NCBI GenBank assembly: GCA_023053545.1
Contig: JAKZAN010000002.1
Coordinates: 2,216,375-2,280,374 of the forward strand
Length of the DNA stretch: 64,000 bases
Direction of reading: 5' to 3'
DNA from: Lepidurus packardi
Taxonomy: Eukaryota > Arthropoda > Branchiopoda > Notostraca > Triopsidae
Position 1 is the first letter of the stretch. Each line of letters starts with the position of its first letter. The notes below the pieces were generated by a model. The model did not search any database, was not told where the DNA came from, and saw nothing but the letters and a program-made list of their open reading frames with translations. A program made the translations under genes and the position numbers. Positions 25,501 to 38,300 of the stretch are shown piece by piece.

Positions 25501-28500
25501 GCAATCAACCCTCTCCAATGCGTCTGCAGGTAACATACCTGTCTCATCAACTCTGAAAACAATTCGAATGCTTAATTTTCTTTCCTAAATTGTAACGTGT
25601 TTCAAATGCCATATCTTTACATAAACACACCACTAATATAATCAACCAGTTATTGCTCTGATATGATCATAATCGTAATTATATTTCACTAAAATGTTAT
25701 CCTTTATGTCTCACGAAAGTCGGAAAGCGTCTTTTAACCCGAAGAAATTGGGAATTTTACGACTCCGTACTAATTTTCAAAATAATTATTTTAATCTAAA
25801 AATAGAAACCAAAGACTTCAAATATCCTAATGCAGGTTAAACAGTTTTTGGTACAAAATTAATTAAATTGGTATTAATTATCGTATTGTTATTTTCAGCA
25901 TCGGGTGATGAAGCTCCTTCCACACCGCGATCACGCAAGGATAACGCGTCAGGACCCAACATGCCATCCTCTATGAGCCATGGCCACGCCCCTCCGCCGC
26001 CTTCCCAGTCGCAGTCACACCCAACCACTCCCCAATCTACTGTTCCTTCTCCAGGCGCAGCTTCCATGACTGGGAGCGCACAGGAAGATTACGCCGATTT
26101 GAACAGCCCTGGCAATCAAGGCAATTGGAGTCGAGCTCCAGCTTCACCCGTAAGTTTCACACCATGTTTCCAGTTATTTAACTTTGTATACTTCCCCCAT
26201 TCAATTAGTCTCTCTTTACTTGTACATTTAAAGAGGGGAAGAAAGGGAAAGAATTTTCTCTTGGTAGAGAAACTTCGGGATCGAACTTACTGTCTGTTTA
26301 GGGGAACCAAAGTTTTATAAGTAATTAAAATACTAAAGAGATCGCATGCTATTTCGACACTTTTCCTTTGGGAGAGGGAAAAACAATAAAATTTGTACGG
26401 TTTTGCCTGATTCACTTGAGGTTTCAAAAATAAGGGTGTGCATCTTCTTCTACGTGGATGCGTGGAACAAACGCATGGGCTCGTCAAAGGGGCGTGCCTT
26501 TGAGTCTTTGAAGATTTTTTTTATTTGCGTTCTGGGTGATTCTGGGACCGTTCTCTATTTGTTTGTCTCTCCACGTGTTGCAGGTATTCAACCACACGAC
26601 CGGCACCGATCCCTACAAACACAAGGTGCTTACACGTACTCTATTTTACATGTGGACCAACTTTTTGGGCATGTTTTAATTTTTTCTCCTTTTTTCTTGC
26701 TTGCAATCTAAAATTGTGCACGATGTTTTTTTTTATAAACTTCCGAATGATCCTTTGGGGCAAATAAAAATTGTTTTGGCATAACATATTTATTGTAAAA
26801 TCGCTAATGAGATTAAGTAGCTTTTGTTACCCCCTTTTTTGGTGGGGTAGTGTGAATGCTTAATTAACCATTAGCCAATGCAAACGATTGGGAATTTCAA
26901 CCATGAACTAATAATGTTGGGTGGAAACTAATAGTCTTGTCTTTTTCGGTGGGGCGCGTGTAGAAAAGCGGATCTGGGGATAGTTTAAGTCGGTTATATG
27001 AATTTGATGAAACTCCAGACCGGCGCGTGTTTTTGGACCGATTGTTGCGTTTTATGGAAGATAAAGGAGCGCCCATAACGGCGTGTCCTACCATTTCTAA
27101 AAATCCCTTGGATCTCTATCGACTTTATCATTTGGTTCGCGAGCGAGGTGGATTCGTCGAGGTATTTTTTTTTTCTTTCTTTTTTTTTTTGTGGTCCTGG
27201 GGAGAGGAAAGTATAACTGATGGCTCCCGATTTCCATAGGTGACGAAAAATAAAGCCTGGAAAGATATAGCGGGGATTTTAGGCATCGGAGCCAGTTCCA
27301 GTGCCGCATATACCTTACGCAAACATTATACCAAGAATTTATTGCCCTGGGAATGCAAGTATGATCGTGGAGGCATCGATCCCCAACCCATCATCAATCA
27401 AGTGGAATCTTCCACCAAAAAGAAGGGCAACAAAGGCATTTCCGTGCCGTCACCAGGTAAATCACGCAAGAGCACTTCACTCCCAATCCTTAGGAAACTC
27501 GAGTCTAAAAGTGTTTTCTTAAAACAACGAAGGTCAATGAAAAAAAAACACTGAAAAAGACAAAAAAATAGGATGCAGAAAGAAAGGAATTATAAAACAA
27601 ACGATTAACATCCCGTTTTTGTGTGTAGGATCGTCCAATTCACAAGATTCATTCCCCACGGGCGGATCCAGTGCCATGGATGGGTACTATGGATACCCGT
27701 CAGGTGAATATGGAACGCCTATGATGCATCGAGGACCGCCCCAACAAGGTATTTTCCTTATTTGATCATATGCAAATTTTGTTGATTTTTTTAGTTCATT
27801 TTTGATTGTTTTATTTCCATAAGTTTTAATTACTGCGTACATTTCCAGTAAAAAGACAGAATTAGCATTTAAAATTTTTAAATTATGCAGGATCGTTAGC
27901 AGTATTTTTTTTCCCAGAGATTTTGCATACATGATTAGCGATGCAAATTTTTTACATACAAAATTTTTGAGGGTTTGCGGAGAAATAGTTCCATATCTTT
28001 GAAAGGCTATTCTTGGAACTTGTTGGCATAAATCAGATTAGCGCGTTCACGCAGACATTAGCAAGGTTGTCAGTCAAGTGAAACATAAGGGAGGGGCTTG
28101 CATGATGCAAGCCAAGGAAAGATATTGTTTCTTTTTGCCCAGAATTTACGTTTGCTTCCTGACTTTTTCGTTTCTTTGTAGCCAATATGAGTGAAAATGT
28201 AGCTCTTTCCAATCCCTTTGAAGATCACCAAGGTGGAGGCGCGTATTCACGTCAAGCGATGAATAACAATTACCCTAATATGTATGCCAACAACATGCCT
28301 GGCCGACCACCAGGTAAACAACACGCAGTTTTATAATTATTTCTCCCGTTTTTCTTTACTGTCTCTTCGTGTCATTTTCTTTTGCCCATTTCTATTAGCG
28401 CTTTTGTTCTGTTATTTCTCTCGATTTGTTAACTTTATTTAGTAAATTCTCTTTATTTTCCCCCCACTTTTCGCTTAATTTCATATTTTTGCATCTTTTA

Positions 28501-31500
28501 ATCATTTGTGTTATTCTTTTCAAATCTCCTCTTTATTACATACATTCTTTTGAACGATTCCTTCCAATTTTCCCTGCATTATCGTAATCTCACTTTGTAA
28601 TTACTTGTCCCCCTGAAACATGAAAATATTAATCAACTTTCGTTTTGATTCCTAGGCATGCCCTCGGGTTATGGCCCCACCCCTCCGCAAGGACCCTATT
28701 ACGGTCCCGGCCCTGTCAATCACGAGTACCCGGGTCAATCAGGTCCCATTCAAGGTGGCCCTCCGCCTCAGCATCCACCTCAACAACAACATCCGGCTCC
28801 GCCACCCAACGCGGCTGCTCCCCAGCTGTCACACGGTCCTCCGTCTGGCCCCCCTGCTCCCCAACAAAACCAAGCCTACCCGCCCGCTCCAGGCTACCCT
28901 CCGCCACCGCGCACGGTGTATCCGCCTTACCCCACACAAGAAGAACGCATGTATGCACCACCCCCAGGTCCGCCGCCTCATCCACCTCCAACGAGTGCAC
29001 CACCCGGCTCCGGTGCAGGGCCAGATCCTTACGGCCGCTATGGCGGAACCCAGTACAGTAACGCTGCTGGTCCTGCCCCTGGGGCTCGACCGCCGCCCCA
29101 AGCAGCGCCTAGTCCCGCTCCATCGTCGTCACCAGCGCCGCCTAATGCTCCTAATCCGCCTTTACAACAGCAGCAACAGCCTCAACAACCACCTCAGCCG
29201 CCACCGGGGTTGAACCAAGCACTCCCTCAGCCACAACAATCTCTTCAGCCGCCGGGACATATACCCCAGCCTTCATCGCCCGCTTCGAGGCCGCCAGCCA
29301 GTCCCGCCCCCATGCCACCCGCAGCGGCTAGTCCGGCTCCGCCCACAGCAGGACCGCCCAGCAGTGCAGGCTCTCAGCCGCCTCCACCGACTCTTTCAGC
29401 CGCCAATAACCAAATTCCAGCGTCAGGACCGGGTACTGGGAACGCGCAGGCGCCGTACCCGCCCCAAGATGTCTACCAGCAAGACCCTTACCAGGTATGG
29501 ATCTTCTTTCCCCCCTTTTTTTTACTCTTCTGTTCAAGTTTCCCCCTTCTTCTTTCGTTGTTTAGGAGGGGGAATTTTTTTGTTTGATATTCGCACACGG
29601 ATTTTTTAACGTGCGCATGCGCGACGCATGACAACTGATGCTTTGAATTGAGTTGCCGCTTTTTGAAGTGGCAGATGTTAACCATTTTTTGTTTATGATT
29701 GTGTGGCTGACTCTGACCCCGTGCATGGTTTGTTTTTGTTAATTTGCATTTTTGCGTTCGCGTATCTTGGTTGGGCAGCGGACGGGTTTGCGCCAATTGC
29801 TGGCCTCCCCGCCCTCCCAGGGCTCCGGTAACATCATGAGTATGAACAGCAACAACCCTAGCGCCAGCAGTACTAGCCACACTAGCAGCAGCAAGAGTCC
29901 ATTGGCTCAGCAACTAGCCGGCAACCACAATGCTGTCCAAGTATGCCTTTATGTCTTGTCCTTGTTTGGCTTTTTGCGCGTAGAACATTACCAAACGATC
30001 GAATTAACAATCTTGCATGGCTTTTGGTCGGGATTTGGTGATTATCCCTTGGTTTTCTAGTAGTATCTTTGATGGGGGATTAAGTAGAAGCGTTTTTATT
30101 ACATTATTGTTTCGCTTTCTTAAAGAAAAGCAAAAGAACTTGAAAAACTTTCGTTAGATTTTTTCTGGGAGAATGGGCATTTTGTGTGTTGTTTCGACGT
30201 ATATGTCGTCGTAACAAAATCGTCTGCAAGTAGGGAAGAAATTTGGATTCAAAATAACCGGATTTGTTATAGGGTTATCCTGGACCGATTCCTGCACCCG
30301 GAACGCCCCCAAGCCAGTCGCCGTTTATGGCCATCCAATCCCCTGTTAAAGGGAGTGTACCGCCCCCTGCGGGAGCGACTACAAGACCACCGAATCCTCA
30401 GCAGCAACCTGGAGGCCAACCGCCGCAGCAACAGCCGCCTTTTGCACCGTATGGTCAACCCAGACCAGCCTACGGTAAATATTGCACTCCCAACTTTAAT
30501 TTTTGTGGGAAAAATAATCAAAGCAAACCCGATTTTATTCATAGTTTGTAGAAAAATAATTGTGTAGCTGTCTTAATGATAGTTGCTTAGTTTAAATTAA
30601 GACTTAAAGGGCAGTGGCACCAAAAAACAATTTTGTCTTAAAAAAGGAGAAACATCTAGTTTCCTATTATGGTTATTTTTATCATGCGCGAAAAATGTCT
30701 GAGATATTAGGAAATTTTTGCTATTGGCCGCCGCGCCGTGACGTGACCCTGTGACACTGCTTTGGTGAACCTTCGCGAGTCAGTAACTCGTGAACGGCTA
30801 CTCAAAAAAACTTGAAACAAAATTCCCTGTTCTTAGAATAATGTGTACAATGAAGGATCCATCAGAATCGCAATATGCGATTTGGAGGCTGTTGTACTTT
30901 AAAGATATTAAAGGGAAAATGGTATTATTAACGTTTCCTTGAAGCTAAGATAGCATAGCTATACTATATTATGCAGAGATAATTAACTAAATTGACAATT
31001 AAATAAGCAGTAATAGAGGAGCCATTAAGACCAAATTTACGTGGCAGTTATTGAATGAAATCTCTTCTTTAGATCGTGGGAATGGGAGTGGGTACATGTA
31101 TGGTGCGCCTTTCAATCCAAGTGAAGCCTGGAGAGGCGGTAGTCCGTATGGATCCCCGCAATACCCTCCCCAAGGTTCCAGTCCAGGTCCTGCCCCACCT
31201 ACTGGTCCTCAACCGACTCCGCCTCCTTGGGCTCAAGCAGCGGGACCACCTGCTCCTCCCCCTCAAGCATCTTCGCCCGCGCGGCCCATGCAGCCCAGCC
31301 AATGGGCGGAGCAACAGCAACGTTACCAAGCCCAGCAGCAGCAACAACAACAGCAGCAGCAGTCTCCACAAACTTATCCACCTCAACAAGTATGAATTTC
31401 CCTACCTAATTTCCTGGTTTTCATGCTTTCCTTTACGTGTTAGCATAGTTAATTGAACTCATGATTAATTATAATACTATTAATAATTAATGCCATTACG

Positions 31501-34032
31501 GGAATTTTAATGAATTTGTTGCATGAAATAGGGTCAAAATACTTGGAATGTGAACATGGGTGGACCCATGCGAGGACAAGGACCCCGTCAACCTTTCCGA
31601 CCGGATTCCAAAGGCTATCAAATGGCCCCCTCTCCAGCTACCAAGGTACTTGTAATTGTCGTAATAACTCCCTGGTAATGGTCATAATAGCTCTCTCTCG
31701 GTGCTACATTGTCTTGGCACTGCTATTGTGTCAAGTTTTATGGGTTCTATAGCTCTGGATTATATGTTTTTTTATTACGTCTCAGGGTCCTATGGGTCAG
31801 ATGATGAGCTCGTACGGGGTCAGTAAACCTGTTCCCATGTTTCCCGTGGACAGCATAGAAGCCATAACACCTGTCTTGGTGAAGCGGCGACGGCTGAACA
31901 AGAGTGACGTCGCACCTGTGGATCCCTGGCGCGTGTTTCTCGCCCTCAAGTCGGGTTTGCTGGCGGAAACCACGTGGGCGCTGGACACTCTCAACATCTT
32001 ACTCTTTGACGACTCGTCGGTGGCGTACTTTGGGCTCAATTACCTGCCAGGCCTCTTGGAAGTCCTCTTGGAGCATTTCCGGCGTACCTTGTATGACATG
32101 TTTGGCATTCTCGAGGACATGGAGTGGAACCACGCCGCCTCGCTGATGGAGAACAAAAAGAGGGGCGGGGCGAACAGTACCAGCCAAAATGGCAGCGGTG
32201 AGGTGTGGTGGCAGAGGACATCAATGCGAAGGCGAGGGAAAGTTGTGTTGGCTCCCGGCGAAGATGACAGCAGCAACTCAGTTGAAGAACCGGACTCGGC
32301 CGAGTCGGACATGGGTCAGATCCATGCCGCAGATTTAGTCGGGGACAAGACGCTCGTGCTGGAGCAGCCTTACGCACCCTGGAGTGCGCGGCAGCATCGC
32401 AGCATTAAAATAGTGCCACGCGAAGACGACATTTTCGTGTCGGACCGAGTGAAAGCTTGGGACGTGTTTGAAAGGAAAACGTTCGTCGTGAGCGACCTGG
32501 GCGCGGACGATTTAAGTCATATTCGGACCAAATTTGACGCTGAGTTAGGCTTGGTGCCCTTTGTCCGTATTCTCCGCGGGAAAACCAAAAACAAAAGTAA
32601 AGCAGAGGGCGAAGTCGACGAGGAAGAAACAGGGCAAGATAGTCAGAGTACGTTAGGTTCGTCTTCCCCGAGTTCGGCGGCCAGTAACGAGAACAATATC
32701 AAGAAACCGGGCTTTTCCCTGGGCGCTAAGAGAAATTGTGTCAAGAAAACGCGCTCTTTAGCGGACGTTTTGTCCCGCATTAAGAAAGAACCTTGGGATG
32801 GAAGCGGTAGTGAAGTTCTCCACTGCGCAAGTACAGAAAAAGCGGTCGTGGAGGCCATTCCCTCCAAATCGGATGAGTTTGCCACGGACATGGAGATCGA
32901 AGAGGCCGATCAGGCCCCGCGGGAGGAAGTAGGCCTGGCTCCGGCGGTCTTAGAGCGAATCCGGGACCCACACGGCGTGCTCAAGCGCAGGCGCGTCGAA
33001 GAGTACGAAGACGAGTGTCTGATGCGCGACGAAGCGTCGCTGTACCTTTATACGGATACGCAGGAATCGCTCGCCAAACGGTGTTTGTGCATCGCCACTA
33101 TCCTGCGGAACTTGACGTTCGTGCCAGGGAACGAGGCCAGTTTTTCCCGGAACGCGGCCTTTTTAAACCTGGCGGGCAAGCTCCTCCTTTTACATCACGA
33201 ACATCCCTTGCGCTCCACCAAGCAACGAAATTACGACCGTGAGGACGAGTTGGACTACAGCGACTCGTGTACTAGTTTACACGAACCCGAATGGTGGTGG
33301 GACGCCTTAATCGTCCTCCGCGAGCACGTCTTGGTTATCTTGGCCAACATTAGCGGGCAGTTGGATTTATCGCTTTATCCGGAGGAAATCGCGCGTCCCA
33401 TCTTGGACGGCCTCTTGCATTACGCTGTGTGTTCCTCTGCGCAAGCGCAGGATCCTTTACAGGCCTATGGCCCATACTCTTTTTCCCTCGTTTCGTGGCA
33501 GCGGCTGAGTTTGGAGGCGCTCTGCAAACTTTGCGTGACGGAAGCCAACACGGATTTGATTTTAGCCACGCCTCCGTTTGAACGGCTGGAAAAGTTGGTG
33601 GCGCTGTGCGGCAGATCCATCTGCCGGACAGAGGACCAAGTGTTGCGCGAGTTCGCCATCAACGTGCTCTTTTACTTTGCGGCGGCCGATTCCGGGATGG
33701 CGCATGTCTTGGCCCACTCGGGGAACACGCTCGCTTTGTTGGTGGCGTTTATCGAGCAAGCGGAAGCCTCCGCCTTAGCCGTGGCCTCCCAACACGGCCT
33801 CCAAGCGCTGAGAGAAGCGCCCGAGTCGATGGGCACTTCCTTAGACATGCTGCGCCGCGCCGCGCATATCTTGTACTATGTGGCACAGCACCCCGAGTGT
33901 CGGCCTCTGGTGGGGAAATTGGAACCACGGTTGTTGGCGCTGGTCATGTCACAAATTATGGACCAAGGCGTGGCGGCTGTTTTGGCCCGAGCGCTCTATT
34001 TATGTACAGCCAGTCCGGACAACAAGTGCTGA
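13551..34032 (+). CDS. osa: ARID1 / Osa (BAF250), SWI/SNF (BAF) chromatin-remodelling subunit
   Basis: Eighteen exons: 13551-14453, 23525-23783, 24323-24421, 24494-24891, 25005-25368, 25428-25529, 25899-26149, 26584-26625, 26964-27161, 27240-27456, 27629-27748, 28182-28313, 28656-29494, 29779-29940, 30273-30474, 31073-31389, 31532-31645 and 31786-34032. All phases close and give 2321 residues, close to human ARID1A. The N-terminal two thirds are Pro/Gly/Gln/Ser-rich and contain TLNQLLQ, an ARID1 hallmark. The ARID DNA-binding domain is at about 810-915 (RVFLDRLLRFMEDKG, LDLYRLYHLVRERGGF, AYTLRKHYTKNLLPWE). The last exon encodes the BAF250_C domain (VDPWRVFLALKSGLLAETTWALDTLNILL and onward). 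The protein is the defining subunit of BAF rather than PBAF. The ATG at 13551 starts MASASETDNF; the first intron is 9 kb, and a 42-base microexon (26584-26625) precedes the ARID exons. Confidence 0.95.
14734..15006 (-). repeat. Diverged direct repeat pair in ARID1 intron 1, coding-like on minus strand
   Basis: Two copies of about 85 bases, 14734-14815 and 14923-15006, share TTTAAATCTGGGATTAT exactly (14747-14763 and 14939-14955) and drift apart around it. On the minus strand the second copy lies in an open frame (14825-15250). The repeats would encode similar short segments (NNPRFKYLNKTLGRL and IIPDLNIRIQIW), as expected of a decayed repeat-containing protein or mobile ORF. The family is not recognised. 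Confidence 0.45.
15279..20071. promoter_or_regulatory. Cluster of four perfect CRE palindromes (TGACGTCA)
   Basis: Exact TGACGTCA occurs at 15279-15286, 16261-16268, 19869-19876 and 20064-20071, all in ARID1 intron 1. The full palindrome is the classical CREB/ATF site. One copy per about 65 kb is expected by chance at even base composition, so four in 4.8 kb is enriched. Each BEL element copy further on also has one (59843-59850 and its mirror). Binding is inferred. Confidence 0.45.
17279..17349. promoter_or_regulatory. Promoter-like cluster: YY1-type CCAT site and two CCAAT boxes
   Basis: CCATTTTGG at 17279-17287 is followed by CCAAT at 17300-17304 and again at 17345-17349, in a CpG-rich stretch of about 700 bases. 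The arrangement looks like a TATA-less promoter inside ARID1 intron 1 and could start an alternative transcript. No open frame or splice donor could be tied to it with confidence. Confidence 0.3.
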
Positions 34033-35302
34033 CTCCTCCCCCCACCCCTGTGTGTGCTTTTTTTGGGTGAGGGAATAGGTAGAAAAACAACAGTCATCGT
34101 TATCCGACACAAAAACTGCTAACTAAGTTGAGGGGAGTTTCCAAAAAAAACTAGAAAAACCGGGAAAAATTTGGGACTTAACCGTGAATTGAAAATGGAA
34201 TGAAAGGTGTAGTGAACAGTACGTAATTTTTAAATAATGGTGGGACCTGGTGACAGTTTTGGGGAAAGAAGATAAACGGGAAGAACAGCGGATTTAAAAG
34301 GTGGTCGACTTTTATTTTGTTGTTGTGATGGTGTACCGTTGGAGGTAGCCCTCTTTTTATGATTTTCTTGTGTTGCGTGCTTTAACGCAGCAAAGAAAGG
34401 AACCGTTTTTGTTTCCTTTTTGTTTGTGTATGGATCGGACAGAAACCAATGGGATTTTTTTCTGGATTTTTTTAATATTTTTTTTCTTGGGTTGGATTTG
34501 GGGGTTGGAAGCAAGTCGGTGTTGTTGTACAAACAAACTAAAAAAAGGGACAACAATATCGTTTTGGAAAAAACAAACTTGGATCTATCAACTTGTCACA
34601 ATTTTGGATTCGGCGAGAGGGTTTGGAACTTGCGAACTGCGTAATTTTAAGAAAAACCCTTTTGAAAAGGTAATGGGGGTTTCGTGTGCAAGTGGAAGGC
34701 GCGTTGTGATTTGCTCACAACTTCATGGTGGAGAAAGAAATGCAGATATGAAGAAGAATTGAAATGACATGGCTCGCTGTATTACAGGAATTGTGCCCTG
34801 TTATTCCTTTCATGAATTTCTGTCTCGCCAGAAGTTTGTAATATAGAGCCCCTTATGCCCCGCGTATACGCGCTATTTTTTTGTATTTGTTTACTTTACA
34901 CCTGACAAACATTTCAAAGCAGAGACATACACAAGACAAACATTCGTGCTAGCTGTGGATGTAGAAGCAGGAAAAAAAGAGAAAACCAGGGATGAGACAA
35001 AAGGAAGTTTTAAAAAATCCAATTGACAAAAGCGAAAAATTAAAACTAAGGCAGAAAACAGTCCAATTACAGCGCTGTAATGTATGGGCACATTTACCGG
35101 AGAGCAGGAGGAACTCCATCATGTGTGTTGTTTCTCATACGTGATTAGAAAGCGAAATAAATGTTTATATATGATTTGGGCGTCAACTTTTTCATTTCAA
35201 ATCAGCCTCGAAATTTCCCCAGACCTGCCGCGCCACCGTACGGACATATTGAGCATTGAATTGCCCCCGTCCAAGAGTCGAAAGCATTACACAGTCGTGA
35301 AA
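34033..35302. other. ARID1 3' UTR and transportin-1 promoter region
   Basis: 1.27 kb without a gene. Long T-rich runs suit a 3' UTR. An AATAAA at 35156-35161 lies only about 140 bases before the transportin start, so the ARID1 transcript may end almost at the next gene. Nothing else stands out. Confidence 0.5.
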
Positions 35303-38300
35303 ATGGCGTGGCAACCTGAGCACGATGGATTATTGCAAATTTTGCAGTTATTAAAGGAATCCCAGTCGCCAGATACAGCTACGCAACGAGCAGTCCAGCA
35401 GGTAAAATGGTTTAAAAAGTTTTCTGGAGTTTTGAAGGGAAAAATTGTCAGTTTATGAACGGATTCCTAGTTTGGGGCAACCCAGCGCTTTCTGTTGCCG
35501 TTTTTCCATCCGGTATTCAGTCCTTGTTACGTAATTTGTCGGTCTTTTTGGTTGTAGAAATTGGAGGAGCTGAACAAGTATCCCGATTTCAATAGTTACT
35601 TGATCTTCGTTTTGACGAAGTTGACATCAGAAGATGAACCGACTCGCTCTTTGAGTGGCTTGATCCTCAAGAACAATGTTAAGGCACATTTTCACAAATT
35701 TCCCGCCCCGGTGGCAGAGTTCATCAAGAGCGAATGCCTTTCAGCTGTTGGCGATCCATCGCCTTTAATTCGGGCTACTGTGGGCATTCTGATTACGACG
35801 ATTGCTTCCAGAGGTGAACTGACCAATTGGCCTCAACTTCTACCCAAGCTTTGTGAACTGCTCGACTCCCAAGACTATCACGTCTGCGAAGTAAGCTTCT
35901 AAAACTACTTTTTCGTTTTGAGTTCTCGAAGGGCTAATCTTGTCGTCTTGCTTTTCGGTCTATTCAGGGAGCGTTTGGAGCTTTGCAGAAGATTTGTGAA
36001 GACTCTGCCGAACTTTTAGACACTGACGCCTTGAATAGACCTTTGAACGTCCTCATTCCCAAGTTCATCCAGTTTTTCCAACATTCAAGTCCTAAAATTA
36101 GATCTCACGCCATTGCTTGTGTCAATCAGTTTATTATTGGCCGCGCCCAAGCATTAATGGTCCACATTGACAATTTTCTACAGGTAAGAAAATCCATAAT
36201 TTCTCCTTAGAGAAAGTATCATGTCTTTTCTTGTATGGATAGAGTTTGTTCCATTTGGCTTCGGATGAGGACCCAGAAGTAAGGAAGAATGTCTGCCGGG
36301 CCTTGGTCATGCTTCTGGATGTGCGAATGGATCGATTGATGCCTCACATGCACAATATTATTGACGTAAGTTAAACATGATTGGTATTGCAAAAGAAGCT
36401 AGCTTTAAAAAGCATATCTTTGTTTTTATTTCAGTACATGCTACATCGTACCCAAGATCAAAATGAGAATGTGGCTCTGGAAGCTTGTGAGTTTTGGCTG
36501 TCTTTGGCTGAGCATCCTATTTGTCGGGACGTTTTGGCTCCAAACTTGCCGAAACTAGTGCCCGTTCTAGTGCGAGGAATGCGCTACTCTGAAATTGATG
36601 TCATCCTACTCAAAGTAAGCCAAACTTCGTTTCTTACTTGAATTTCCCTTCCGTTTGTAGTAGTACCAATTTCCTAATAAATTACTGATTTAATGCCCAT
36701 CTGTCCCTTTCGCTTTCAAAAGGGCGACGTGGAGGAAGATGAAATGATTCCAGACAGAGAGCAAGATATTCGTCCACGTTTCCACAAATCCCGCACTCAT
36801 CAGATACGGCACAGTATTGGTTCCGATGGAGGCACCGGTGAAAACGGCGAGCCAGCTCTCACAAGTGACGACGAGGACGATGATGATGGAATGGACTCGG
36901 ACGAAGCTTTATCTGATTGGAATCTACGTAAGTTTGCAACCGGCCTTTTGTTCGAGGCCTTTCTTAAAGGGCTATAGCCACCAAAACCACATGTTAGGAT
37001 TGAATTGATACTTATAGCTCATGTTATTCGAAGAACACTGAACCTTGTTTTAAATTTAGACCAGTTTAAAATTTAGTCTAGTCAACCTTAGTTTATCTTG
37101 CAGTATACATAACAAAGGGTCAATTATACACGAACAGAAGCAGACAGTTGATTACTCGCAAACCACGTGACGGGGCCAGCCAGTGGCAATATCGCCAGAT
37201 TCAAATCTATCGTAATGTCTTGTGCAATAACAAAATTCAATTACTAATTTTAGTAGGATGGAAAAGATACATATCGTAAGAAATTAGAGTTTCACTCTTA
37301 TGGGTAAGATGGAAGTTGATTTTTGGCTAGAGCCCTTTAACCCTTCACTGGCCCTTTAAGTATTGCGGCGGGGTATAGTCTTGTATGTCCGGTATGGTCT
37401 AGTGGTTAGGATAGCTGGCTCTCACCCAGCAGGCCCGGGTTCGATTCCCGGTACCGGAACTTTTTATTACCTTGAATTCTCACTTTATTAATCTTTAATA
37501 CTTTGATTAACTATGCAATTATTTACTAGTGTTCTTTAATTATTAAACTAAAATTTTTGTTTTTTGATGAGGTTGTATTCGATTTATATTTTATTTTGTC
37601 TACAGGCAAGTGCAGTGCAGCTGCCTTAGACGTTTTAGCCAACGTTTTCAGAGACGATTTACTGCCCGTGTTGTTGCCAATATTGAAGGAAACGCTGTTT
37701 CACCAAGAATGGGAAGTCAAAGAGTCTGGAATTCTGGCTCTGGGTGCCATAGCTGAGGGTAAATTACCTCATTGCAATTTTTCTAGTTTCTCATCAATTA
37801 GCAGAACATTTTTTTTAAACAGTCTTTTTAAAAATCTCTTCAAATTGCTAACGTTAATTTATGTATGCATTTCTTGTTGACAATAGGTTGTATGAGTGGA
37901 ATGATTCCTCACTTGCAAGAACTGGTGCCCTACCTTGTCAACTGCTTGTCGGATAAAAAAGCTTTAGTTCGTGCTATAACGTGCTGGACCTTGAGTCGGT
38001 ATTCGCATTGGGTGGTTGGCCAGCCACACGACATGTTCCTGAAGCCCTTAATGACAGAAGTAAGCCTAGTGTGCTTTACAAAGGCTGTAAAAGGTGGACA
38101 CTAACTGGTTTTAAACGTCTTGTAGTTGCTGAAACGTGTCTTGGATGCGAACAAGCGCGTCCAGGAAGCAGCGTGCTCGGCATTCGCCACTTTAGAAGAG
38201 GAAGCTTGCACCGAGCTGGTACCTTACTTGGGATTCATTCTGGAAACGCTGGTTTTTGCCTTCAGCAAATATCAGGTAGCAATTTATCATCTCAAACTTG

